Positions 46,215 to 55,871 of a DNA stretch of 64,000 nucleotides are shown here, piece by piece. How positions within the stretch are numbered: the first letter of the stretch is position 1; each line of letters starts with the position of its first letter. The notes under the pieces were generated by a model. That model did no database searches and was not told the DNA's origin. It worked only from the letters and a program-made list of their open reading frames with translations. Source of the stretch: Roseimaritima multifibrata (GTDB lineage Bacteria; Planctomycetota; Planctomycetia; Pirellulales; Pirellulaceae); assembly GCF_007741495.1 (NCBI RefSeq), contig NZ_CP036262.1, positions 5,270,001 through 5,334,000 on the forward strand. The letters are read 5' to 3'. The position numbers and the translations under genes were made by a program.

Positions 46215-46695
46215 GTCGTGTTTCTCCTGTGTCGTGTACAGAGGGAAGGTTTAGAAAAAATGTTCAGCCACCGAACCTGTTTGAATCAGAAACCGTTTTG
46301 GTTTGACTCGCAAAGACTCAGTAGATTGTTTCCTACGCCAGAGGGCCGGTCCGCCGATCTCATGGGATGGCAGTGCCCGTCTTGGGTCACCACCAATAGC
46401 AAGGAGCGTGCCACAACCTAAAAATCAGATCACAAACAGTTACCAGCAAACCACTTAAAGAAATTTCGAACCAGGCAATCCAGATTCCCACGATGGGCGC
46501 CATGTCACTCTGACAGCCCACAACGAACCGGCCTGAGGACCTGAGTCGGGATTGTTCGCGCGGTTTACGTGTTCGCGTGCAACTTGACATCGTCCCCACG
46601 ACCGGGGGGCACCGCACGATTTCCCCCAAGTGGCCACGTCCGCTCGGGAGGCGAGAAAGATGGCTGGCTTTCGCTCGGGTCGCTGAACGGACAAG

Positions 46696-46870
46696 TGAAG
46701 AAAAGCCGGCTCCACTCGCCTCGAAGCATGCTCGTTGCAGCGAAAGAACTTATCGGCGGCCTCACTACGCCATCGCTTTGCGACACCTCTTTGCGACATC
46801 GCTCCTTTCTTGGTGGATCTGGTCTTGGTGGATCTGGCAGAGCTTGCTGCAGGGGGAGGGACTGGCGGGC
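46696..46870. repeat. Decayed member of the G-rich inverted-repeat element family
   Basis: GTGAAGAAAAGCCGGCTCCA followed by CTCGCCTCGAAGCATGCTCG aligns with the AATGAAGAAAGTCTGGCTCC / CCTCGCCCCTAAGCGAGCTC end of copies A and B. The later GAGCTTGCTGCAGGGGGAGG (from 46841) resembles the inner G-rich block. TTTCGCTCGGGTCGC precedes it at about 46669. The gap 46215-47008 holds no other gene I can support; overlapping frames on both strands look spurious. Confidence 0.4.
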
Positions 46871-47008
46871 CAGGAGGGACGACATGAAACAAATGCCAGC
46901 ATTTCCGATCGTCGTGCCGTGACACTAAAAACAGCCTAACGCAAAACACAACAACCTTGACTCACCAACAAAGGAGGATAAAATAACAATAGCCACTAAC
47001 CGACAACG

Positions 47009-47095
47009 ATGGGCTACCCATTCTTCTTAGACATGAGTCGTTCGACCGAACGTCCGGTCGAGCGAGTTGCAGGGACGCAGGACCTTTCCTTTTGA
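47009..47095 (+). CDS. Possible 28-residue leader ORF before the fad operon
   Basis: ATG at 47009 opens a 28-codon frame (MGYPFFLDMSRSTERPVERV then AGTQDLSF) ending at TGA 47093-47095, 12 bases before the fadD ATG. The Shine-Dalgarno for fadD (GAGGGAGG) overlaps its stop. A strong AAAGGAGG at 46970 lies too far upstream (about 31 bases) to serve this ATG well. It is either a translated leader or chance. Confidence 0.25.
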   Translation: MGYPFFLDMSRSTERPVERVAGTQDLSF

Positions 47096-47107
47096 GGGAG
47101 GTTTGCG

Positions 47108-49012
47108 ATGTTGGACTGGTACGCATTCGCGTCTGGGCCTCTTCTTGGCCCCAACGTGCAGGATTGCTGGAAGTCTGCCGACCGGGTTTCTCCTAGCCGC
47201 CAGGGTTCCAATGACAGGCCGCGTGGCAGCGGTTCGCCGCTGAATCCCGATACGCTGGCGTGCAGGACACACCACGCTCCCAATCGGGTCTATTCGCGCC
47301 CGGTCTGGGAATTGCTTGACCGCGCCGCGTCGCAGGTCCCCGCTCAAATCGCCTGCCGCTACAACGACCAGACCTGGACCTACGAATCGTTGCGAACGGA
47401 CGTCCTTCGGATGACGGGGATGCTGGAGCGAGCAGGCATCGGCCGCGGGGACCGTGTCGCTCTGCTCCTGCCCAACATTCCTGAAATGCTGGTCGCGTTT
47501 CACGCCATTTGGCGACGTGGCGCCATCGTCGTTTCGGTCAGCCCGCTGATGGTGCAGGAGGAAGTCCGCAAGTTCCTCAACGAAGTCGAATGCCGGCACG
47601 TGGTCGCTTTGGACTTGTTGGCCCATCTGCTTCCGACCCCACAACAAGGTTTGCAACAGGCATGGCTGGTGTCGCTTCGAGAACGCCTGCCAGGGTACCA
47701 ACAGGTGGGCTACTTTCTCTCGCGGCTAAAACGGACTCGACAGTGGAGCCCCACCGGTCCGGCTCACGCGGACTGGCTGGCTGATTCACTTTGCGATTGT
47801 GAACCGTTGGCAGAAACGCCGACGTTCAATCCCAACCAAACCGCTGCGTTTATTTTGCCGACAGGCGGAACGACGGGATCGCCCAAGTCGGTTGTCCTCA
47901 GCCATCGCAATCTGGTCGCGAACGCCATGCAACAGGCCGCCCATGCCGGAGCGACCATGGGGGAAGAAAAACTGATGGGCGTCCTCCCGTTTTTCCACAG
48001 CTACGGACTGTCGGCGGTCGTCCTTGGCGGAGCGGCTTTGGGAGCCGAACTGATCCTGCACCATCGCTTTAACACCAGCCATGTCCTTGACCTGATCGAG
48101 CGGCAGCACCCCTCGGTCCTGCACGCTGTTCCCGCAATGCTGGTCGCAATGAATGCGCAGCTGCGGCGACATCCTCGCGATATCCAATCCCTGAAATGGG
48201 TCATCAGTGGCGGGGCCTCGCTGGAGCCCGAGGTCGCTGAAGAATTTGCAAAGCACAGCGGCGCAGTCGTCGTCGAAGGGTATGGCCTATCGGAAGCTTC
48301 CCCGGTAACCCATAGCGGTCCACTGGACGGAAGCGGTATCGCCGGCACGATCGGCCATCCTTTACAAGACACCGAATGCCAAATCGTCGATCGAATCGAC
48401 GGGCATACCAATGTCCTTCCCGGCGACGTGGGCGAACTGATCGTACGTGGGCCGCAGGTGATGCTTGGATACTGGAAAGACCCCGCGGCGACGACCGAAG
48501 CGATCCGCGGTGACTGGCTGTATACCGGCGACCTGGCCTGCCAAGATGCTGCGGGAAATTACCGTATTGTGGAACGCAAAAAAGACCTGGTGATCACTTC
48601 GGGATACAACGTCTTTCCACGCGAAGTCGAAGCGGTGCTCCGCCGCGACCCGCAGATTGCGGACGTGGCCATTATCGGAATCCCCGATCCCGAGCGAGGC
48701 GAAATCGTCAAAGCGATCGTCCGCACGGTGGGCGATCGACGCCTGAACGAAACCTCTCTGCAAGCGTTTTGCAAAAAGCATCTTGCGGCCCACAAACGCC
48801 CACGGGTGTTCGAGCAAATCCAAGGCGAGCTACCGAAAAACTTCCTCGGCAAAATCCAACGTCGCAAACTCCGCAACCAGGCCCCTCACGATGCTCCAGC
48901 GGATGCTGCCGAAAGCGAGAAAACCGCTTTAGAAACGGTCGATTCTCCGCTCACAGACCAGCCCTCGATGACCACCTCCATCAGGGTGCCCGCTCCACAG
49001 GAGACCTTCTGA
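47108..49012 (+). CDS. fadD: Long-chain acyl-CoA ligase (AMP-binding)
   Basis: The 634-residue enzyme activates fatty acids to acyl-CoA. AMP-binding motifs are FILPTGGTTGSPKSVVLSHR (P-loop, ~residue 252), PFFHSYGL, EGYGLSEASPV, GELIVRGPQVMLGYW, WLYTGDL and IVERKKDLVITSGYNVFPRE. The final Lys-containing segment (LPKNFLGKIQRRKLRNQ) is present. The first ~60 residues precede the normal start of the family, yet a good GGGAGG site 6 bases before this ATG supports it. The C-terminal ~50 residues are Ala/Thr-rich and probably disordered. Its TGA overlaps the thiolase ATG (TGATG), so it leads a translationally coupled beta-oxidation operon. Confidence 0.93.
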   Translation: MLDWYAFASGPLLGPNVQDCWKSADRVSPSRQGSNDRPRGSGSPLNPDTLACRTHHAPNRVYSRPVWELLDRAASQVPAQIACRYNDQTWTYESLRTDVLRMTGMLERAGIGRGDRVALLLPNIPEMLVAFHAIWRRGAIVVSVSPLMVQEEVRKFLNEVECRHVVALDLLAHLLPTPQQGLQQAWLVSLRERLPGYQQVGYFLSRLKRTRQWSPTGPAHADWLADSLCDCEPLAETPTFNPNQTAAFILPTGGTTGSPKSVVLSHRNLVANAMQQAAHAGATMGEEKLMGVLPFFHSYGLSAVVLGGAALGAELILHHRFNTSHVLDLIERQHPSVLHAVPAMLVAMNAQLRRHPRDIQSLKWVISGGASLEPEVAEEFAKHSGAVVVEGYGLSEASPVTHSGPLDGSGIAGTIGHPLQDTECQIVDRIDGHTNVLPGDVGELIVRGPQVMLGYWKDPAATTEAIRGDWLYTGDLACQDAAGNYRIVERKKDLVITSGYNVFPREVEAVLRRDPQIADVAIIGIPDPERGEIVKAIVRTVGDRRLNETSLQAFCKKHLAAHKRPRVFEQIQGELPKNFLGKIQRRKLRNQAPHDAPADAAESEKTALETVDSPLTDQPSMTTSIRVPAPQETF

Positions 49013-50325
49013 TGGATCACGATTCACGAATCGCTATTGTCGCGGGCATGCGAACACCGTTCACCAAAGCCTTTACCACGATGGCCACGGTGTCGGCGGC
49101 CGAACTGGGGACCCATGCCGCCGTCGCCGCGTTGAACCGCCTATCCGAATCGCCTTGCCTTGACCTCCCGGCTCAAACGTTGGTCGACGAACTGATCATG
49201 GGCAACGTTGCTGGCCCCGCCGACGCGGCCAACATCGCTCGCGTGATCGCTCTGAAAAGCGGACTGCCCGAACACACAATTGCCCATACGGTGAATCGCA
49301 ACTGCGGATCCGGCATGGAATCAATCCTGCAAGCCGCCACGATCTTGCGCGGCGGACGTGCGGAAATCGTGATCGCTGGCGGCACCGAATCGATGTCAAA
49401 TGTACCGCTTCTTTTTAACGCCCCCGCCCGCCAATGGATGATGCAAATGGGGCGTGCACGCACGTTCGCTGCAAAGCTGAAAACGCTTAGCCGATGGCGA
49501 CCGCAGATGTTGCGTCCGGTCGCGGCTCTTGAACTGGGGCTAACTGACGCGGTTTGTGGTCTGAACATGGGTCAAACCGCCGAAGCCTTAGCCGAAGAGT
49601 TTTCGATTTCGCGTGAGGACCAAGATGCGTTTGCGCTCCAAAGCCACCAGCGGGCGTACGAAACGCAACAGTCAGGTTTTTTCTCGGGCGAAATCGCTCC
49701 CTGGAATGCCAACCACCAAACCGTCGCCCAGGACAATGGGCCTCGGCCCAACCAATCGCTCGAGCAACTCGCAAAGCTCCGGCCAATCTTTGCGCCAAAA
49801 GGGAGTGTGACCGCCGGCAACAGCTGCCAGCTTACGGACGGGGCGGCCGCCGTTTTGCTAATGACGGAAGCCTCCGCCAAACGACGCGGATTTGTTCCGG
49901 TCGGATACATCACCGCGACCGCGATCGCAGGCTGCAGCCCCGCGCGAATGGGGCTTGGTCCCGTGTTCGCGATCGCCAAATTGCTGGACCAGCAACAGTG
50001 GAAACTCGATCGATTCGAACTGTTCGAAATCAACGAAGCTTTTGCCGCTCAGGTCCTCGCCTGCCTGCAAGCCTTGGGCTCCGCAGCCTTCGCTGAAAAG
50101 GAACTCAACCGCAGTACCCCGGTCGGCGAGATCCCACAAACCAAATTGAACATCCACGGTGGAGCGATTGCACTTGGGCATCCCGTCGGCAGCACGGGGA
50201 CCCGATTGGTGCTGACTCTGCTGCGCACGCTAAACAAGTTTGGACTGCATCGCGGCTTGGCGTCGCTTTGCATCGGAGGAGGCCAAGGAATGGCGATGGC
50301 CGTTGAAACCGCAGGAGACAACTAA
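49012..50325 (+). CDS. fadI: Thiolase (acetyl-CoA acyltransferase, beta-oxidation)
   Basis: The 437-residue enzyme performs the last thiolytic step of beta-oxidation. The start ATG overlaps the fadD stop. Conserved positions are all present: nucleophilic Cys in TVNRNCGSGMESILQAA, NEAFAAQVLACLQALG, the His in GGAIALGHPVGSTGTRLVLT and the second Cys in SLCIGGGQGMAMAVET. Length is closer to FadI/trifunctional-beta type (~436) than to FadA (~387), hence the symbol, but degradative versus biosynthetic thiolase is judged from context. Its TAA overlaps the next ATG by one base. Confidence 0.9.
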   Translation: MDHDSRIAIVAGMRTPFTKAFTTMATVSAAELGTHAAVAALNRLSESPCLDLPAQTLVDELIMGNVAGPADAANIARVIALKSGLPEHTIAHTVNRNCGSGMESILQAATILRGGRAEIVIAGGTESMSNVPLLFNAPARQWMMQMGRARTFAAKLKTLSRWRPQMLRPVAALELGLTDAVCGLNMGQTAEALAEEFSISREDQDAFALQSHQRAYETQQSGFFSGEIAPWNANHQTVAQDNGPRPNQSLEQLAKLRPIFAPKGSVTAGNSCQLTDGAAAVLLMTEASAKRRGFVPVGYITATAIAGCSPARMGLGPVFAIAKLLDQQQWKLDRFELFEINEAFAAQVLACLQALGSAAFAEKELNRSTPVGEIPQTKLNIHGGAIALGHPVGSTGTRLVLTLLRTLNKFGLHRGLASLCIGGGQGMAMAVETAGDN

Positions 50326-52589
50326 TGTCCACTTACAACTGTTTTAGGCTAGCCCGCGATGACCGTAATGTCCTGTCGGTCTGCCTGGATGTCCCCGATC
50401 GTTCCTTCAACGTAATCACGCTTCGGGTCCTTGCTGAATTGGAATCGATCGTCGCCATGATCGAGGCGGACCCTTCCATCGAACTGGTCCTCTTCCGAAG
50501 CGGGAAACCGACAGGATTCTTAGCGGGTGCAGACATTCACGCATTCCTCAGCCATCGTCCAACGTCCCATTCCCCCGCAGCCGAAGAGGATGAAAGGGCC
50601 ATCGACCAAATCCTCTGCGATGGTCAAAAACTTTTTAACCGAATCGAAAACCTGACGCCTTTGACCGTGATCGCAATCGACGGAGTTTGTTTAGGTGGTG
50701 GGCTTGAGTGGGCGCTGGCTTGCAACCATCGAATCATCTCCGATTCAAAATCAACGAAACTAGGACTGCCCGAAATTCGTCTCGGCTTACTACCTGCCTG
50801 GGGAGGCACGCAACGTCTGCCCGCTCAGATCGGTTTGAGCCATGCGTTGAAAATGATCCTTACAGGCAAACCGCTCGACGCACGCCAAGCCTTCGCTCAG
50901 GCGCTTTGCGATACGGTCCTCCCCGCGAAAGACTTTCAGCTCCACCTAGCAAAAGAAGTCTCATCGCTGCTGGAGCGGCACCACAAGTCCGATTCGCTGG
51001 AGCGGGGCACGAGCAAACGACGGCGTACTCAGGCCCCTGCCGCCGACAACTGGACAAACAAGTTGATGGACCACTTTACCCTGGGCCGCAAGTTCATTTT
51101 CCGCAAAGCGAAACAGCAAATTGCCACCCGAGACCCTAACGGGTTTTACCCCGCGGCCCCACTGGCCATCGATGCAGTGGAACAAGGGCTTCAGGATCGC
51201 CAAGCGGGACTGCACGCCGAGCGCACGGCTTTCACCCACCTGTTAAGAACCTCCACCGCGCAGCATTTAATCGGATTATTTTTCCAACGTGAGCGAGCCC
51301 GCAAGCAACAGACATGGCTGCCGCTGGCTTCACAGTCCTCTCGAACCGTTCGCCTGTCATCGATGGAATCGCCTGAGACCACGTCTTCCTCCAAGCAACC
51401 GATCGAGCGAGTCGTTGTGATCGGAGGCGGAGCGATGGGGGCGGGGATCGCCCACTGGATCGCCAGCCACGACATGGACGTCACGATCCAAGAACTCGAT
51501 TCAAAAACAGCGACCGCGGCAACAGAGCGACTGGACCAGTTAACAACATCCTGGCGGAAACACCACAGCGCCACGAACGACGACGAACAACGTCTCCGTT
51601 CGCACCTAAGCGTCACCACTCACACCGACGCGATTCCCAGCGCCGACCTGGTCATTGAAGCGGTCGTTGAACGCTTGGACGTAAAACGACAAGTCTTTCA
51701 ACAGACCGAACCGCTGCTTGCCGACGACGCGATCATGGTCACCAACACCTCATCGCTCCTGGTCCATCAAATCGCCGAGGTCATGCCTCGACCGGAACAG
51801 GTTGCCGGGCTGCACTTTTTCAATCCCGTTGCCCGCATGGAATTGGTAGAGGTGGTCCAAACCACAGAAACCAGCATGGCCACAACCGAACGGTTACTGC
51901 GGTTCCTAAAAGCGATCGGCAAAACCCCAATCGTGACCGCGGATGCTCCGGGTTTTGTGGTCAACCGAGTCCTCTTTCCATACCTGGGCGAAGCGATCCA
52001 AATGGCCGCCGAAGGGTTTGACGTGTCACAGATCGACCAAGAAATGGAGAAATTTGGAATGCCGATGGGACCGCTGGAACTGCTGGATCACGTCGGTATC
52101 GATATCGCGTCCCATGTCGCAACATCCTTGGCGACAATCCTTCCGCACAGCGAGTGCTCGGCGCAGGACCTGCAAAGAATGATCGACAAGCAGCGTCTAG
52201 GAAAAAAGAACGGAAACGGTTTTTATCGCTACCGGAACGGCACCAAGCGGGGACCGTTTACCGAAGGCAAGGAACTGCCAACGGCTTCGGTGACCGGAAT
52301 CCAAAAAGATGGCCTGTCCGTCACCCAACGACGACTGCTTTACCCGATGGTCAACGAAGCGATCCGCTGCCTTGACCATCACGTTGTACGCGAATCCTGG
52401 ATGGTCGATCTAGCCATGGTTTTAGGGACAGGGTTTGCCCCTGCCAAAGGCGGCCCGCTGCAGTGGCTGGAAGAGGCCGGCCCCGAAATCGTCCAACCCA
52501 ACATGCAGCGATTGTTCCAGATTTACGGACCACGCTACCAGCCCGCTTCCGGTTTGGTCGCTCGATGGCTTGAGAAAGGAGTCGCTTAA
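50325..52589 (+). CDS. fadJ: Enoyl-CoA hydratase/3-hydroxyacyl-CoA dehydrogenase (multifunctional alpha subunit)
   Basis: The 754-residue protein joins a crotonase domain (~1-230) and a 3-hydroxyacyl-CoA dehydrogenase (~360-754). Hydratase motifs are LAGADIHAF and IDGVCLGGGLEWALAC (first catalytic Glu), then KLGLPEIRLGLLPAWGGTQR (second catalytic Glu). Dehydrogenase motifs are VVIGGGAMGAGIAHWIAS (NAD fold), AGLHFFNPVARMELVEVV (catalytic His) and DAPGFVVNRVLFPYLGEAIQ. This is the FadB/FadJ order. It overlaps the thiolase gene by one base (TAATG), so alpha and beta subunits are co-translated, consistent with a complex. Confidence 0.93.
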   Translation: MSTYNCFRLARDDRNVLSVCLDVPDRSFNVITLRVLAELESIVAMIEADPSIELVLFRSGKPTGFLAGADIHAFLSHRPTSHSPAAEEDERAIDQILCDGQKLFNRIENLTPLTVIAIDGVCLGGGLEWALACNHRIISDSKSTKLGLPEIRLGLLPAWGGTQRLPAQIGLSHALKMILTGKPLDARQAFAQALCDTVLPAKDFQLHLAKEVSSLLERHHKSDSLERGTSKRRRTQAPAADNWTNKLMDHFTLGRKFIFRKAKQQIATRDPNGFYPAAPLAIDAVEQGLQDRQAGLHAERTAFTHLLRTSTAQHLIGLFFQRERARKQQTWLPLASQSSRTVRLSSMESPETTSSSKQPIERVVVIGGGAMGAGIAHWIASHDMDVTIQELDSKTATAATERLDQLTTSWRKHHSATNDDEQRLRSHLSVTTHTDAIPSADLVIEAVVERLDVKRQVFQQTEPLLADDAIMVTNTSSLLVHQIAEVMPRPEQVAGLHFFNPVARMELVEVVQTTETSMATTERLLRFLKAIGKTPIVTADAPGFVVNRVLFPYLGEAIQMAAEGFDVSQIDQEMEKFGMPMGPLELLDHVGIDIASHVATSLATILPHSECSAQDLQRMIDKQRLGKKNGNGFYRYRNGTKRGPFTEGKELPTASVTGIQKDGLSVTQRRLLYPMVNEAIRCLDHHVVRESWMVDLAMVLGTGFAPAKGGPLQWLEEAGPEIVQPNMQRLFQIYGPRYQPASGLVARWLEKGVA

Positions 52590-52637
52590 GAAACAGAAAA
52601 ACGTTTGAATTCAATTCCCTTTTGCGGAGGCCTACAG

Positions 52638-54611
52638 ATGAGTACTCACATGCCCAAACGCCACGAAGCACCGGAGCCCCCGACCGTCTCCTTCGCGGAA
52701 ACCGCACTCCGACTAGGAGGTGCTGGCGAAGACGAATCGCGCCGGACAGGCCAATTGGATACGGCCGATGATCAAATCGAAATGCTGTTTGCCCCGCAGT
52801 ACCAAACCGTCAACAGTCCCATCCACCGAGCTGTCTGGAGCAACGAAGTCGATACGGCGTCGTTTCAGGCTCATCCGGCAGAACGTCTTTCCGCCGGCCC
52901 GGCTTCGTTTCCCGATTCAATCGCCCACAACAAAACGCCTCTCAACGTCCAGGAAACCATCGATCGCTGCACGGCAATTGTCCGCAGGCATCAAGAACAG
53001 GAAACGCTGCTTGACCAGGACAACAAGATTTCCGCCAACGTCCTCAACGAACTAGGAAGAGAAGGCTACTGGGGACTTCTGATCCATCCGAGATTCGGAG
53101 GGGGAGGGTGGTCCTTCCGGCATTTCGCCCAAATGATCACTCAGATGGCGACCGTCGATCCGACGGTCGCGGGCCTTGCCTCCGTCCATGGCTGTATCGG
53201 TGCAGTCGACCCCGTGCGCACCTTTGGAACGCCGGAACAGCAAGCTCGCTTTTTGCCGGACCTAGCCAACGGCAACCGATTGTCGGCATTTGCGTTGACG
53301 GAACCTTGTGCGGGAAGCGACTTAACCGCTCTAAAAACGACGGCAGTGCTGGACCGAGACGAGTACATCATCAATGGAGAAAAACTGTTTATCACCAACG
53401 TCCTTCCCGGACGAACCATTGGATTGGTTTGCCGGATCGAAGGGCGGCCGGCGGTCCTGATCGTGGAACTGCCGGAAACCGAAAGCGAACATTTCTACCT
53501 AAGACGATATGGACTGCATGCGTTGAAACATGCCCACAACTGTGGGATCGTCTTTAGAAACTTCCGAGTTCCGGCGGCGAACCGATTGAAACCACTAACC
53601 GGAGATGGCTTAACCGTTGCCTATCATGGCCTGAATCTGGGACGCATTGCTTTGTGCGCCAACGCTGCGGGAACCATGCGATCGATGCTGGCCGGTCTGC
53701 TTCCCTGGACGGCGTACCGCGAAACCTACGGACAAGCGATCGAGAAACGGGAACTGGTTCGCTACCGGATCGGCAGACTCGCTGGAGCGATCGTCGGGGC
53801 CGATGCATTGGTTGCTTGGTGTAGCGATCTGATTGACCGGGGATACCGAGGCGAAATGGAGTGTGTCGTCGCGAAGATTTTTGGCAGCGAAATGCAAAAA
53901 GAAGCGGCCATCGAACTGGTCATGAAAACGCACGGCGGGCGATCGTTCCTGCATGGGCATTGGTTCGGCGAAAACGTTCACGAATTCCTCGCCCCCTGCA
54001 TCTACGAAGGGGAAGGGGAAATGCTAAGCATGGCGTTATTCAAATCGTTAGTAAAACAGCATGGAAGAGAGTACTTCGAATCGATCGGAAGAACGTTTGC
54101 GACCGCGGGGATTAGCAAACCCAACCTATTGAATCCTCGGCACGCATGGGCTGTCCGCAGCTCGCTGTTCCGCTATGCACGCTGGATGACAGGGCGGACC
54201 TTGCGTGGCAGTCCCTGGGATGTGTTGCCCAACATGCCTGGCGACCTGCAAAGCCATGCGACCGTCGCCCAGCGGATCCTGGCGAAAAGCGGTGACCAGA
54301 TTTCAGCGATGATGCGGCGACTTCAACTACAACTGGCCAACCGCCAATGCCGCATCAACGCCGCTTCGACTCGGGTACAAGATGCTGTCGTCATGCTGGT
54401 CACCTCCCTTTACGCCGCTTCCAGCGACGACCCGATCACCCGGCAGGCCGCCGACACGCTTTGCCGAAGACTTGGCAACCGCCTGACGCACCGTGGCGAG
54501 AGCGACAGCGATTATGCGGCGACCGCAAAACTAGGACAAATGATCAGTGAAAACGGCTGGTCAGAACTCCTAAATGTCTCGTCCCCGCCCCTCTTAATGC
54601 CATACAAATAG
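52638..54611 (+). CDS. fadE: Acyl-CoA dehydrogenase
   Basis: The 657-residue flavoenzyme catalyses the first oxidation of acyl-CoA. The start is the ATG (MSTHMPKRHEAPEPPTVSFA) with GCGGAGG 8 bases upstream; a TTG 11 codons earlier is disfavoured. Family motifs are FALTEPCAGSDLTALKTTAV (FAD contact), LFITNVLPGRTIGLVCRI, NLGRIALCANAAGTM, TYGQAIEKRELVRYRIG and IYEGEGEMLSMALFKS, where the catalytic Glu would lie. The first ~90 residues and the last ~150 are additional to the core dehydrogenase, as in long FadE-like enzymes. It lies 48 bases after fadJ and completes the operon. Confidence 0.9.
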   Translation: MSTHMPKRHEAPEPPTVSFAETALRLGGAGEDESRRTGQLDTADDQIEMLFAPQYQTVNSPIHRAVWSNEVDTASFQAHPAERLSAGPASFPDSIAHNKTPLNVQETIDRCTAIVRRHQEQETLLDQDNKISANVLNELGREGYWGLLIHPRFGGGGWSFRHFAQMITQMATVDPTVAGLASVHGCIGAVDPVRTFGTPEQQARFLPDLANGNRLSAFALTEPCAGSDLTALKTTAVLDRDEYIINGEKLFITNVLPGRTIGLVCRIEGRPAVLIVELPETESEHFYLRRYGLHALKHAHNCGIVFRNFRVPAANRLKPLTGDGLTVAYHGLNLGRIALCANAAGTMRSMLAGLLPWTAYRETYGQAIEKRELVRYRIGRLAGAIVGADALVAWCSDLIDRGYRGEMECVVAKIFGSEMQKEAAIELVMKTHGGRSFLHGHWFGENVHEFLAPCIYEGEGEMLSMALFKSLVKQHGREYFESIGRTFATAGISKPNLLNPRHAWAVRSSLFRYARWMTGRTLRGSPWDVLPNMPGDLQSHATVAQRILAKSGDQISAMMRRLQLQLANRQCRINAASTRVQDAVVMLVTSLYAASSDDPITRQAADTLCRRLGNRLTHRGESDSDYAATAKLGQMISENGWSELLNVSSPPLLMPYK

Positions 54612-54830
54612 CCTCAAAACAGGCCTAATTGCCTAGCAAAAAGGTCTATTTCAAGAAATGTTTCAAAATATCAGTAAATAACCCTCGCCCCAGCCTCAAG
54701 AAACGCTATGGTGGAGGTCGCTATGTAGCGGGCCGGGTGGTAACACACGGTCCAAGATGTTGTTGAAAATCCAAGAGCGTTTCTCGGATGGCCAGCGACA
54801 CATTGTTTTTGAGAGTACTGGGTAACAGAG

Positions 54831-55034
54831 ATGGCAGAAGGCACGATTAAACGCCTGACCGACAAAGGTTTTGGTTTTATTTCAACCGACACCTCGAACG
54901 ACATGTTCTTTCACTGCTCGAACGTCGAAGGCACGACGTACGAAGAGCTTCGTGAAGGACAGCGCGTCGAGTACAGCGTAGGACAAGGCCCTAAAGGCCC
55001 TCGCGCAGAAAACGTCCGCTTGCTAGACGAGTAA
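54831..55034 (+). CDS. Cold-shock domain protein
   Basis: The 67-residue protein is a single cold-shock domain: TIKRLTDKGFGFISTDTSND (RNP1 region KGFGFI), MFFHCSNVEGTTYEELREGQ (RNP2-type FFHCS) and QRVEYSVGQGPKGPRAENVR. It should bind single-stranded RNA and DNA as an RNA chaperone. A 220-base 5' region (54612-54830) separates it from fadE and could be a long regulated leader, but I see no defined element in it. A terminator follows. Confidence 0.95.
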   Translation: MAEGTIKRLTDKGFGFISTDTSNDMFFHCSNVEGTTYEELREGQRVEYSVGQGPKGPRAENVRLLDE

Positions 55035-55070
55035 AATCGTATGAGGTGACTTCACCGAATCACGAACAAG

Positions 55071-55107
55071 CATCGAGTTTTCCCTTTGGGAACTCGATGT
55101 TTTTTTA
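55071..55107 (+). terminator. Intrinsic terminator after the cold-shock gene
   Basis: CATCGAGTT (55071-55079) pairs with AACTCGATG (55091-55099), with extra TCCC/GGGA pairing inside, and is followed directly by a run of T residues (55100-55106). Stem, short loop and T-run are all present. Confidence 0.85.
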
Positions 55108-55146
55108 TGCGCCGACCCAACGTTCGCCTGTCTAAATTTCGCCTGC

Positions 55147-55575
55147 CTAAAACGAAACCGTCCGCCCAAACGTGGCGACAAACAGACCGACGTGACCAAG
55201 CAAAAATCCAAGCGACCAGCGCGGATAGACCGACGTCAGGCCCAACAATCCCATCAGGCCCCCCAGACCAGCGATCAACAAGGCTCCGGGGGGGAACACC
55301 CACATCGCCACCACCACAAAGAACAACAATAAACCGGAAGCCAAAGTCGCACCACTTGCCGTGTTGCGCCACATCCCGGCTTCGAATTCTCGCCGCATCT
55401 GAATGGCCAACCGAGCCCGTGCATAGACCTCGGGCGGATCGCTGACAAATGGCGAACCGGTTCGAATCGGTTTGGCGTAACCGTCTCCTTCCGCCAAGGT
55501 CGCAACAAAGACATCCACGGAATCGGGCGATGAAGGCGTAGGCTCTTGCGAATCGGACATAATCATTTCTGACAT
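55147..55575 (-). CDS. Hypothetical small membrane protein
   Basis: The 142-residue protein has a soluble acidic N-terminal part (PEVYARARLAIQMRREFEAG) and two or three membrane spans (ATLASGLLLFFVVVAMWVFP; ALLIAGLGGLMGLLGLTSVY; GFLLGHVGLFVATFGRTV). The start could also be the second or third Met (MIMSDSQ, MSDSQ). It reads convergently with the cold-shock gene. No family recognised. The gap 55576-55871 contains a GCGGAACGCCGCAAGCCGTC repeat unit and no gene. Confidence 0.6.
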   Translation of the reverse strand: MSEMIMSDSQEPTPSSPDSVDVFVATLAEGDGYAKPIRTGSPFVSDPPEVYARARLAIQMRREFEAGMWRNTASGATLASGLLLFFVVVAMWVFPPGALLIAGLGGLMGLLGLTSVYPRWSLGFLLGHVGLFVATFGRTVSF

Positions 55576-55871
55576 TCAAGACAACAAATTTGCAGCTTGA
55601 TCGAAATGAGACAAGCCAGCCAACAAGGGCAGTCTAACAAAAAACCACACGGTTGATCCGAACCGACGGCGCCCCGCAGGTGGACGTCTTCGTTCCACGG
55701 GAAAAAAGGTTCCGCGGGAAAAAGATCAATGGCGGCGACGGCGATCTACTTTCTTAGCGGAACGCCGCAAGCCGTCCGGCAATCGCAGAGAAAACAGAAT
55801 GAGGCCGGTCGGCTTGTGCCGATCCACCAAGAAAGAGTTCGGGCGGCTTGATGCATCGCGGCCACTTCGAG

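Noticed and set aside
44421-46300. CIRCE (HrcA) operator upstream of groES or groEL1
   Set aside because: No TTAGCACTC-N9-GAGTGCTAA-like inverted repeat was found in these gaps.
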